A stretch of 64,000 nt of DNA, from contig NC_057015.1 of NCBI RefSeq assembly GCF_000002595.2, forward strand, positions 4,805,955 to 4,869,954, written 5' to 3'. The position numbers were made by a program, and so were the translations under genes. The DNA comes from Chlamydomonas reinhardtii. Taxonomy: Eukaryota; Chlorophyta; Chlorophyceae; Chlamydomonadales; Chlamydomonadaceae. The notes beneath the pieces are model-generated. The model did no database searches and was not told the DNA's origin. It saw only the letters and a program-made list of their open reading frames with translations. Shown here piece by piece: positions 32,854-43,401 of the stretch. The stretch's first letter is position 1. The number at the start of each line of letters is the position of its first letter.

Positions 32854-35800
32854 CAGCAGTAGCAGCAGTAGCAGCAGGCCCGCAGCGGGCAGGAGAGGTG
32901 CCCAGCAGCCGGCGGCTGCTGCTGCTGCTGGAGGGCGTCAAGGAGCTGGGCGACGCGCACATGTTGCTGCGGGTGCTCCACGAGTGCGGGGTGGCGCTGC
33001 AACAGGTGCGTGCGTGCGGTGTTGTGTATTGTTGATCGGGGGCATGCAGCAGTAGCAGTGTCGCAGGTGCGTGTGCCTCAGGTTTTCGATGCTGGCGGGT
33101 CCCTCTATCTCAACACCACTTCAATGCAACCCGCCCCTCATCCGGCGCTGCTGGTCAGGTCCTTTTCATCCCCGGCGGCGCGCTGAATGGATGGCTCTGG
33201 CAGTCTCATGTACGGGCCGAGTTGCAGCAGCAGCAGAGCTCGGCGCAGCGGGACAAGGAGCGCCGCGTGGCGGAGCGGCAGGCCAAGTGGGAGGCCAACG
33301 TGGGCCGCCTGCTGGAGCTGTTCTCGTCTATGGGCGTGCTGTCGGAGCTCAGCGTCGCATCAACTGCAGCAGCCCCTAGCCTGGCGGCGCTGGGCTACGC
33401 AGCGGGGCCGTCCTTTGCTGTGCCCAAGCCCCCGCCGGCTCCACAGCATAGCGGGCTGTTTGGCCAGAGGCGAAGCGCTTACGTCACTGCTTCCAGGGGC
33501 GTGCTCACCCCCGCACCACCCACGCCGGCCACGCCGCCCCCCGCTTGGCTGGCGGCGGCATCTCCCCTGCAGCTGCCCAGCGGCCTGGCGGTCACGCCCA
33601 TCGAATGCGTGACGTCGCGGCGACTGGTTGCGGACCCGTTGGAGCTGGACGCGGTCATGGCGGCGGCGGCGAGCCTGTCGGGACTGGGCCGCCTGTTCAG
33701 CTGCAGCAGGGAGGCGAATGGAGCAGCAGCGGCAGCAGCAGGCGACGCGCCGCTGGCAGCGCCGGTGCCGAGCAACATGGTGTGCTCCAGCGCCGACGCG
33801 GCGTGGCTGGCGCGTCCGGGGCGCTACACCGTGAGCCGCAAGTGCGACGGCACACGGTATTTGCTGCTGCTGCTGCTATCGGCTGGCGACAGTGGGGTAG
33901 CAAGCGGCGGGGGCGGTGCCGATGCAGCAACGGCAGCCCGAGCGTATCTGCTCAACCGCGCCAAGACCATGTATAAGTTCCCCGTCGCCCTGGCTACTGC
34001 GCCGTCCGCTGCAGCAGCAGCAACAGCAGCAGCAGCAGCAGCAGCAAGCAGCGGCAATGGCAGCGGCAGTGCAGCAGCTATGGCGGGGGCTGCAGCAGGG
34101 CTTGCGGTGGATCATGATGGCGACAGTCCGCCGCCCCCCGTACCACCCTCCGCTGGCGGCACCGTGCTGGATGGGGAGCTGGTGTGGATGCACGGCCGCG
34201 GCTTCTTCCTGGCCTTTGACGCGCTGTGTGTGGGCGGCTGCCGTCTGTGGCACCTGCCGCTGCAGCAGCGGCTGCTGGCGTTGGAGGGCCTGGGTCTGAA
34301 GGAGGCGGAGGAAAGCCCCGAGCTGTGTGAGGCAGCGGCAGCGGCAAGGTCTGCGGCGGCGACGATGACGAAGGCAGCGGCGACGCCATCTAGCAGCAGC
34401 AGCAGCAGAAGCAGCGGCATCAGGGAAGGGATGGGCTTGACGGCGTCGTCGTCGCGGCAGCTGTACAAGAAGCAGCAGGCCCCGCCGCCCGGCGCCGACA
34501 CAATTACGCTGCTGCGCAAGCGGCACTTGCGCGTCAGCCCTGCGACGGTGCGGCTGCTGGGCGCTGGCGGCTGCTGTCCGTACCCCACTGACGGCCTCGT
34601 GTTCACGCCCTGCGACATGCCATACCAGCTGGGCATGCCCGAGCTGCTGTACAAGTGGCAGCCGCCGGACGCTGTCGGGAAGGACCTGACAGCAGCCGAG
34701 GTAGGGGAGCAGCAGCAGCGGAGTTTTACGTGTACTGAACTGCTGCCCGGGCTGGTGTACGAGTGTCTGCCTCAAGTACGACGCACCGGCGGCCTTGTGG
34801 CTTACCAGCCGGCCTCCGTTCGCTGGGACAAGGTGCGCGGCAACGACCGCACCGCGGCGGAACAGCTTTCAGCAGCGGCCGCCGGCGGGTGTGGGCCTGG
34901 CAGTTGCGAGGAGCTGGCGGCATGGATGCAGCAGCAGCAGCAGCAGCAGCAGCAGGTTGCCACCTTTGCCGCCGCGAGGGTTGGCGCGGCTGCTCCTGCG
35001 GCGGTGGAGGCCGCTGCAGTGCCGCTGCCGCGGCACCCTGCCCGCACGCAGCGCTTTGCGGATGTGCACAGCCAGGTGCTTGAGCAGGTGGCGGCGGGGG
35101 TGGTGGAGCGCTGGGAGGACCCGGCGGGCTCGGGCCTGGAGGTGTACAGCTACAGGTGCGCTCGCATGGGTTAGGGTGAGCTCTGAGCGACGTGGCTGTT
35201 TGCTGTGTGCTGTGTGTTGCTTGTATGGTAAAGCAGTATTAGGAAGCCCCATGTTTTGCTCCCTGCGGCACTTGTAATTGCGTCACAGGCAGAACCGCGA
35301 GGCCGCAACTGCCGGCCCAGTCGCCGCCATGTGCCGTGGCCTCATACTCCACCCGCCGTCGGAGTCCGTCGTGGCCACGCCGTTTGCGAGATTTGGCGAC
35401 GCGCAGCCCGATGACCTGGCAGCATCGGTATCGGCGGCAGCGTCGGGCGTCGGCCCCTGCATGGTGTGCGGCTGCTCATCGGAGCGGGACGAGCACGGCG
35501 ACCGCATCTGCTACTGCGACGCGTGCAAGCAGCGCGGCTGCCAGTCGTCAGCACCGGTGCTTCCAGTCGTCGGCAGCGGTGCTGCCAGTCGTCAGCAGCG
35601 GCGCTTCCAGTCGTCAGCCGCGGTGCTTCGGCCGTCAGCTGGCGGCTGGCGGCTGCCAGCGCTCCGGGCGACACTGCTGCCGCCGGACTGCCGCCAGACC
35701 GACAGCAGCAGAGGTACGGGTGCTGCTGCTTGGTGCCCGGCGGCAAACGTACCTGCCGCGGCCAGCGTCAAGGTGGACGGATCCATGGTGGTGGCGTTCG

Positions 35801-37755
35801 TGTGGGCGGGGCAGCTGCGCACCGCCACACGGCGCCGCATGGACTCGGAGCAGGTGAGCTGTGAGCGAGCGGGGGCAAGGGCGTGGGCGATTGCTCCAGT
35901 GGCGTTCAGGTCAGGTGGTCAGGCGGGGCCAAGTCGCAACCCATCCTCAGTCCTCATCTAACTACTTAGGTTCGAAGATTCTACACACAGAGGCTGCTTG
36001 AGCGACAGGCATAAAAGCGAGGGCAAGCAACCAATCTCTGCTGTGGGTACCGTATTGGCCAGTACTTACCTTGCACCTTGGCTCTGTATGCAGGCGCTGT
36101 GGGCGTCCGAGTGGCTGCGCGCCCACGCCGAGGTCAGCGCTTTCCGGCCCGGATGGACGTACGTCATGGAGGCGGTGTACGGCAACAACACGCACGTGGT
36201 GCCGTACGGCTTTGAGGGGCTGGTGCTGCTCAGCGCCGTGCAGCCGGATGGTGCCGAGCTGCCGCTGGAGGCACTGGCGGCCCTGGCGGCGGAACTGCGG
36301 CTCACGTGTGCGGCGCCGTACCTGGTGGGTGAACTGGACGAGCTCCTTACGCAGCTGCCCGGCTTCAAGCGGGTGCGGCTGCCACTGGCTCCTGAGGCTG
36401 CTGGCGGAGAGTCAACACCGACTCCGGCGCCTGTGCCAGCGCCAGCGTCCTTTGAGGGCTGGGTCTTGTCCGCGCCCTACCACGGCCATGACAGCGCCAG
36501 CGCCGACTGCGCCAGCGCCAGGGGCACCAGCGGCTTTCCGACACCGGCCGAGGCGCCGCCGCCACAACGGTACAAACTGGTGCAGGCCGCCTACAAGCGC
36601 ATTGCCTGGGCGGGCCGGATGCTGCACCCGCTGTGTGTGTGGGACAAAATTGCCTTTGGCGGCGCCTCAAGGGGCTCGCTGGCCGCCGGCTTGCCGCGCC
36701 ACTATCGTGCCGAGCTGGCCGCAATGCTGGAGACCATAGGAGGCGGCTATGCCGCTGCGCGGGGCGAGGCGCTGCGGGTGCTGCGCCAGGCGGCGCGCGC
36801 CGGGCGGCTGTCAGATCTGCGCGCTCTCGCGGTGCGGTTGGGTGGTGATGACGAGGCTGGCGGTGCCGGCGCGGCTAGCGGCGCCGCGGCTGCAGCAGGT
36901 GGCGGCGCCACTACTACGGGCACAGATGAGGAGCTCTCAGCGCTGATGGCGGTGCTAAACCTGGAGGCAGAGCAGGGGGCAGTAGCACCAGGCAGTGATG
37001 GCGCCGCCGCCGCTGCTTCTGCTGCTGCTGCTGCCGCTGCTTCTGCTTCTGCTGCAGGGGCGGCCTCGGACGCCTCAACTGCAGAGATGGTAGCCGGTCC
37101 CGCGGTGGCGAATGATGGTGTTGACATCGGCACGCAGCAGCAGCTCCACGGTAGACCCACCTTCTGGCGTGCCGTGGCCTACGCCGCCGCCCGCTGTGGC
37201 GCCAGCGACTGGACGACTGCTGCTCGCGCTGACGCAGCCTGCCGCCTGCTGGCACCGAGCATGTACTACGACCCGGACGCCGCCAGCCTCGGCGCGCCCA
37301 GCCTGCGGCGCCTGCTGCTGGAGTGTGTGCAGCCGGCGGCCGATGGCCGGCTGGCTGGCTACACGCCCTCACCCACCTTCGCGCAGACCAAGGCCAAGGG
37401 TTGGGCGGGCGGCCCGGCAGTGGGCCGGCTGGCGCCGTGCGCCCCTCCGCTCCTGCACGAGGTGCTGCTGGACCCATATCTGGAGGCGTGCCTGGCGCCA
37501 CTGCAGGGCCGGGACCTGGTGGCGGCGCTGACTGTGTGCCGCAAGTGGGCAGACGTCCTGCGTGCGGCGCCGGCGCCAGGAGACCTGGCGCCGCGGCTGG
37601 CAGCGGGCCGGGCGGAGGCGGAGGCGGAGGCGCAGCGGAAGGAGGCCGAGGCGCGGCGGGCTAGGCAGGCGTGGCGGCTGGAATTGGACTTCAGCGACGC
37701 GTTCAGACGGCGCTACAACGACTACGACTCCGATCGCTCGTATGGATCGTACTGA
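32529..37755 (+). CDS. P-loop kinase / mRNA guanylyltransferase / Rnl1-like RNA ligase fusion
   Basis: Four exons (32529-33005, 33159-35155, 35289-35853, 36094-37755) give 1566 residues in consistent phase. (1) An adenylate-kinase-like P-loop domain has GPPGSGKST at 15-23 and FLSLGDELR near 49-57. (2) An mRNA capping guanylyltransferase has nucleophile motif KCDG at 387-390, then VLDGELVW, FLAFDALCVGG, TDGLVFTP near 640, ELLYKWQPPDA and a motif-VI-like RWDKVRGND. (3) A T4-Rnl1-like RNA ligase has RGLIL with VVATPFARFGD, nucleophile motif KVDGS near 986, YVMEAVYGNN near 1040, EGWVLS near 1133 and LVQAAYKR near 1175. A Cys cluster (CMVCGC, CYCDAC) is inserted before its nucleophile. (4) An F-box-like segment, DLVAALTVCRKWADVL, lies near 1490, followed by a charged tail. 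Many Ala and Ser homopolymers come from GCN/AGC repeats. The likely role, inferred, is 5'-end phosphorylation, capping and RNA joining. Confidence 0.87.
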
Positions 37756-38318
37756 GCGCGTGTGGGGGTAAAACAGGAATTGCAATGATGCGGCCAGGAT
37801 TGCAACGGTTGTCGCCGTGTCATGATATCGTGCTGACCAGATTGAACCGGTATTCGAAGTTTGCACGTAAGTCAACATATGCATACATGTTCTCGCAGCG
37901 GACCCTGTCCGCCTTCCGGTTGGATGCAGTTGGATGCCGTGCGCCACGCACACCTGGCAGGCACGCCCGACTGCAGTACGCTATCGTGCGTGCCACAGCC
38001 CGCGCAGCGCTTGAGTAGGATTGCGTGGGCAGGCTGAGCTTGGGCAGGCTGAGCCGGGGCGTTGAATGTGTTCAAGTTGTCTATACAGCCGCGACGGGCA
38101 CATGTTTAGACGGAAGATACGTCTGCAGTTTAGACGGAAGATACGAGCACTGAATATCAGCCCCCCGCCCCATCGAGGCCCCGTGCTGCCATGTCTGATA
38201 TGCTTAGACTCGAGTGTGTTTACACGCCTGGGATTGCTGCATGCAGCACCTGTCGCCTTCCTCCCTTAGCCACCACCTCGAGACCATTCCAGCATGCCCA
38301 TACATGCGCCCGTGGCCC
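37756..38318. other. Convergent intergenic region
   Basis: It holds the 3' flanks of the RNA-enzyme gene (+) and the F-box/LRR gene (-). A near-duplication, tttagacggaagatacg, occurs twice near 38104-38147. The part from about 38200 is repeated at 29245 onwards. No gene is seen. Confidence 0.5.
38220..38224 (-). promoter_or_regulatory. TGTAA polyadenylation signal of the F-box/LRR gene
   Basis: TGTAA on the minus strand, about 95 nt beyond the stop codon. The same site is preserved in the duplicated fragment near 29266. Confidence 0.5.
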
Positions 38319-39801
38319 TCAGCATGACGCGAACACTACCTCCACGTCGGGGCGCAGTCTGCGGAACTCGCCCAGCCCCGTATCGCTCCAGTTGCCGGTC
38401 GTCCACAGGTTGTCAGACCGACAGGCCAGCACCAGCCTGCATGGTGGCCAATTGCCACGAGGGCGGTGCGTGCGCCGAGCTTGCACCACACGTCACGGTC
38501 CATTCTGTGGCTGGCTTGGTCCCACACACTATCGTGCATACCCTGTACCAGGCTTGGCTGCAAAGTCACTGCCAGCATTTTCTTTAGCATGCGTTACCTG
38601 CGCAGGTTGGGGCTGTGGGCCGCAAGCGCCATCAGCCCCACGTCACACACGCGTGTGAATGCCACATCCAGCTCCTCCAGCGCCTCCAGGCCTGGGCAGT
38701 ACCGGTAAGCACGACATGGCCGGCAGCGGTAGCAATAGCACAGCAGCAGTAGTTGTAGCAGCAGCGGGAAGGTCAGGGCATGGCGACAAATGGTGGTGAC
38801 CCCTGACTGGGCGACTATCGCAAGAGAATGGTCTGTTTCATATGGTAGCTGGCGACTCGTCATCCAAAGTGCGTGGTCTTGTGCGGATCCAAGGCCCCCA
38901 GTACCCACCTTGGCACATCGCGCTGTCCACCAGTTCACAACCGTGCAGCGTCAGCCGTTTCAGCCGCCGGGCACATGCAGCGATCTGGGGGCCATTGGAC
39001 ATACAGGACATGCTAAGTGGGGCATGAGAGGCCAATGACCTCCTTCCCTGGAGACCGCACAGTCGTACCCACCGCGTCCCCCCGCACGCAGTGACACCAG
39101 CTGAGGTCCAGGTGCGTCAGGCGGGGCAGCGCGCCGGCAGCGGACAGCGCCGCCCCGTCCCCTATGTCGCCCGCACTCCGCAGTGTCAGCTCCTGCATGT
39201 GCACAGCGTACCATACAGGACAGTGCATTGGTATACCGGATGGGGTCTTGTGCCCCTGGAGCTGCGGGCGCCCGCAGAGCAGCTTCACAGACAACCAGTC
39301 CCTGAGAGGTACAGCCGTGCCCGTGTCCTGAGCCTGTGTCTCACACCAACTCCACATGCAGGTAGACCCACTCACTTGCAGCTCCGTCAATGCTCCCGAA
39401 CAGAGCGTCTGCACGCCCTGCGCGGTGATGGCGGAGCAATGGTCCAGCCGCAACACCCGCAGGCTGCTAGTGCTCGCCACCGCCCCCAACGCCTCGTCAC
39501 ACACCGAGCCGTGGCTAGGCCGCAGGTCCAACTCCACAAGGCCACGGCAGTGAGGCAGCACCGAGCGCAGCGCCTCCGTGGCGCGACCGCCTCTGGGTAG
39601 GCAGGGACGGAGCTCCGTACACACCTGCAACGCTGCTCGCGAGCTCTCTCGGCAAGCCTTGCTCACACATGAAAGCGTGGTCAAAGAAGATATATCGCTC
39701 AATGCTACTAGCACGGCGAGCACCCGCTGGATGAGCGCTTCGGGCATGTCGCTGAACCCTGGACCGGAGCATTCTGCAAGGATTCCCGCCTCGTCGGCCA
39801 T
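38319..39801 (-). CDS. F-box/leucine-rich-repeat protein (AMN1/FBXL-like)
   Basis: Five exons (39801-39376, 39192-39073, 38984-38909, 38691-38598, 38436-38319) give 277 residues. The N-terminus has an F-box-like segment (FSDMPEALIQRVLAVLVALS with LTTLSCVSKACRE). Cysteine-containing LRRs follow: LVELDLRP, LRVLRLDHCSAITAQGVQTL, LTHLDLSWCHCV, LKRLTLHGCELVDSAM, LEELDVAFTRVCDVGLMALA. The C-terminal cap is DTGLGEFRRLRPDVEVVFAS. Family members act as substrate receptors of SCF ubiquitin ligases. Exons 3 to 5 were chosen by phase and by continuity of the repeat register. The last exon exists as a second, truncated copy at 29245-29742. The start codon lies 164 bp from the divergent EngB-like gene. Confidence 0.82.
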
Positions 39802-39965
39802 TATTGCATACGTCAATACAGCTACAATATTGAGGAAAGAGTAGTGCAGCAAATGCATAAGGGAAGCGCAGGCCCATGCAGAAAATTTGCACAGTGTCAT
39901 TCCAAACAGCACAAACGAGCCGTTGGGCAATTCAATTGCGTTTGTGTTTATAACGGACACATACA
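39802..39965. promoter_or_regulatory. Short divergent promoter between F-box/LRR and EngB-like genes
   Basis: 164 bp between divergent start codons must serve both genes. No specific element was identified. Confidence 0.5.
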
Positions 39966-41100
39966 ATGCAATCCATCCTATCAAGTTGCTCGTTGCCTGC
40001 GTTGCACCAGGAACGCATTCTTAGCGGCCGGCGAGCCACCTGCAGCAATTCTGCGACTTCTTTACCCGTTACTTTCCTTGGGTCACGCCCGCCTATCTTA
40101 CAAAGGGGCGGGCATGGACTCGACTGTGCAGTGACCGCCGGCGCGGCGCGTGGTGCTGTGGTGGTGGTGGCTGCCGCAGGCCGACCGGCGCCAGGCGGAA
40201 AGCGATCCGGGCCTCCAGGGAAGGGCTCGCCTGGAGGGCCCAAGGGCGCTAAGGGCAAGCCATCAGGCTCCTCGGATTCTTCGGCGAAGCCAAAGCCAAA
40301 GGCACCGGGCGGCGGGGCCACGAAGCCGCCGCAGCGGCAGCAGTCCTCATCGTCCTCGAGCAGCAGCGCCAGTGGCGACGCCAGGCGCCCGGGGACCGGG
40401 GCCGCGGCGGCGGGCCTCAACTCCAAAATGCCGCGGCCCGCCGGCGCTTCGGCTCCGCCGCCGCCACAGGCTGTGCAGCCGCCGTCATCCGCCCTGTCTC
40501 GCCTGCCAGTGGCCAGACCCATGACCCGGGGCTCCTCGCCGGCTGAGCTCAGCGCCTTTGCCGCCGCCAGGGACGCCGCTGACGCGGCAGAGGCCAGGGC
40601 GCGGAGAGGCAAGAGCTCTGGCACTGCTGAAGACTCCGCTTCTGACGGCTCGGCGTCAGCAGCAGCAGCAGTAGCAGGAGCTAGCGTGGTGGCGGCAGGC
40701 CCACTGCTCGGACGCCTGTTGAATGCCAACACTTTGCCCCGGGAAGCTGCTGGTGCAGCTCCGGGCTCCGGTAGTGGCAATGGCAGCATTGGTGCGAGCG
40801 CCCTGGCACAGAAAGGCCTGGCGGGGCCAGGCGCAGCCTCCCGCCAGGTGCAGGAGGCGAATGATGATGAGGACGAGGAGGAGGACGAGGGAATGGACGA
40901 GCAGGAGGAGGGAGAGGACGGAGAGGAGGAGGAGGGTGACAGTGACGGGTTCCTGTTGGTGGCGGATGAGGACGCGGGGGAGGAGGGCGGGGCGGACGAC
41001 GTGGAAGGCGAGGACGAGGAGGAGGGCGAGATGTTTCCGGAGATACAGCTGAACCTGCCCCCGCCGACCAAGGTCAAGGTCAAGGCGGCAGAGTACATGC

Positions 41101-41188
<88 letters not shown>

Positions 41189-42837
41189 TTGTTGTGGGCC
41201 GTGTGGTGCCTTCGTTGGCGGGTACGGCGCTCGCATGCATACTTGACACGGGGACTGGTGGACAGAACACCCCCCCCCCACACACACACACTCAACTGCA
41301 GTACCGTACCGTACACGCAAACACGTACCTACCGTCCGCACGCATTCTCTCCTGCGTGCAGAGCTGTGTGACTGTTGCGGACTGCCCGCCGCCGCGCTAC
41401 CCTGAGTTTGCGGTGATCGGCCGCAGCAATGTGGGCAAGTCGTCGCTTATCAACATGATTACCGGGCGCAAGGACTTGGCGCTGGTGTCCAAGGAGCCGG
41501 GTGCGTGGGGAGGCCATGGAGTGAAGTCGGTCGGGGCAGCGGTTGGGTGTGGTGTTGGTGGTGGGTGGTGGCATGGTGGTTGGGGAGAGCTCGGCAGGGT
41601 GGTCCGGGGAAGGGCTGTTGTAACCACAGCCAAGAGGGCAGCAGTGGGCAGCCACGCGACGGAGTGAGCAGATACCGGTGTGGTATGATGAGGGAGTAGG
41701 CAGAGGGATGCGCAGATAGTAGGCGGAAAGCTACCCTGCTGCTTGTCGGGCCTGGCGCATGCCCTCACCCTGCCTCTGCTGCCCCTCCCCCGGCCCCCCT
41801 CACACACAGGCAAGACCAAGTGCATCAACCACTTCATAATCAATGAGAACTGGTACCTGGTGGACCTGCCCGGGTACGGCTTCGCCAAGGTGAGTGGGGG
41901 GTGAGCTCACAGGCGTGCGCGCACGTGTGCGGCATGGGCGGGTGTGTGTCGGTGTGGGCCGGTGTTCCAAGGGCCGTAGGGCGCGGCTTGTGCAGCACGT
42001 CCGGTCTGTGCCGAGTCCTTGTCGAGTCTTCATGATGAATCTGTTGAGTTGCGCACATACTACCCCACCCTGTTCGCGCGCTCTCCCAAAACACATAAAC
42101 ACTCTCACCATACGATCTCCTCGTGCTACGGTACACGTCGCTGTGCACCACAGGTGGGCTTCCAGGGCCGGCAGCAGTTCGACACCTTCACCAAGGAGTA
42201 CTTCAACACGCGGCCCAACCTGGCCATGGTACTCCTGCTGGTGGACGCGTCCATCAAGCCGCAGCGCATCGACCTGGAGTACGCCAACTGGCTCACCGAC
42301 AACGAGGTGCCGTTCACCATCGTGAGTGGGCCGAGCGTGGCGCGGCGGGGAGGAGTTTGTGGGCCTGGGCCAGGGCTAAGGGGCGGGACAGGGCGGAAGG
42401 GGCCGGCGCCGTGGAGGGCGCGACCGGGTCGATGAATAGCACGGCCGGGAAGGACAGAGACTAACAGCGCATAGCCGTGGGCCCCACGCGCCTTGCAATC
42501 AGACCGCCATGCACGGCACTCCACGACGACTCTTGCCTCCATTCTCCCCATTCTCCCCACGTGTGTGTCCCCTCCACGGCAACGCCCCCTCCTGCTGCTG
42601 CAGGTGTTCACCAAGGCGGACAAGCGGCGCAAGGGCCTGACGGCGGCGGTGCGCGACAGCCACGTCACCGCCTTCAAGCGGGCTCTGCTGCAAGACCTTG
42701 CCTACCTGCCGCCCTCGCTGCTGACCTCCGCAGCCAAGGGGCTGGGCCGCGGCGAGCTGCTCAGCTTCATCGCGGGGCTGCGGGTGGCGTACGAGCGCAG
42801 CGGGCGGCTGGAGGCCATCAGGCAGGGCATGATCTGA
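39966..42837 (+). CDS. EngB/YihA-type GTPase, plastid-targeted, with long acidic N-terminal extension
   Basis: Five exons (39966-41102, 41362-41500, 41810-41889, 42154-42321, 42604-42837) give 585 residues. The GTPase is complete: G1 [16 protein letters not shown] near 398-413, G2 Thr in [14 protein letters not shown]3 [11 protein letters not shown]4 TKAD and G5 TSA. Bacterial EngB is about 210 residues and helps assemble the large ribosomal subunit. Here an N-terminal region of roughly 380 residues is encoded by one exon. It starts with a transit-peptide-like stretch, continues as an Ala/Ser/Pro-rich disordered region and ends in a block of Asp/Glu (about 300-355). Chloroplast ribosome assembly is the inferred role. 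The first intron begins directly with a (GT)n tract. Confidence 0.9.
41103..41187. repeat. (GT)n microsatellite at a 5' splice site
   Basis: About 42 GT dinucleotides start at the first base of the EngB-gene intron 1, so the donor site is the repeat itself. Confidence 0.97.
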
Positions 42838-43401
42838 GGCGGGGGGGGGGGGCTGTGGGTTTGGTGTCGATGTGGAGGAGAACCCGAGGAGGCCAGCTTG
42901 GAGGAGGTGGCGGCGGCGGAGCGGCGGGGTGGAGGGGTGACAGTTGGAACGATGGCTGTGTGTGGCAAAGCCATACTGTAGACGTGTCGCGTGCTGGATG
43001 CGTTGAGTTGGCGGCTTACGGTCATGGCAAGGAGGAGACGCTGGTGCTGCTGTCGCATTGTGTAGTGAGGAGTCACTTGAGAGGGTTGGAGCGGGCTCGG
43101 CATCATGCGGCTTGTGATAGCTAGGGCCCAGTTAAATACGCCACTTCAATTTTGGGCTGAAATATCAAACTTACATCGCCTGCAGCGTGCAACGGGGAAG
43201 CCTTTCTTACTCCTTAGCAGCAAACTCTGGCGATATCCCTCCTCCATATGTAAAGGTACATGGAAATTTCATCAATTCATCATAGCAAGCGCACCGCATC
43301 GGGTGGACAACAGCGAGCACGAAAGCGCAATAGTTGAGCACAAGTCTGGACCATACCGACCACCTGAAACGCGCCAGCGCCGGCTCGGTGGCGAGCAAAA
43401 C
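42838..43401. other. Intergenic region
   Basis: It includes a run of 12 G at 42841-42852 just after the EngB stop. TGTAA at about 43250 is too far downstream to assign. It also holds the promoter and 5' UTR of the F-box/ankyrin gene. No gene is seen. Confidence 0.5.

Noticed and set aside
32529-37755. Recent transfer of the kinase-capping-ligase gene from a large DNA virus
   Set aside because: The gene has spliceosomal introns, host-like GC content and host-like triplet repeats; nothing around it indicates an inserted element.
38319-38590. Stop of the F-box/LRR gene shortly after the donor near 38598
   Set aside because: A final exon at 38436-38319 fits the phase and gives a natural LRR C-terminus; its duplicated copy at 29245 also keeps this frame open.
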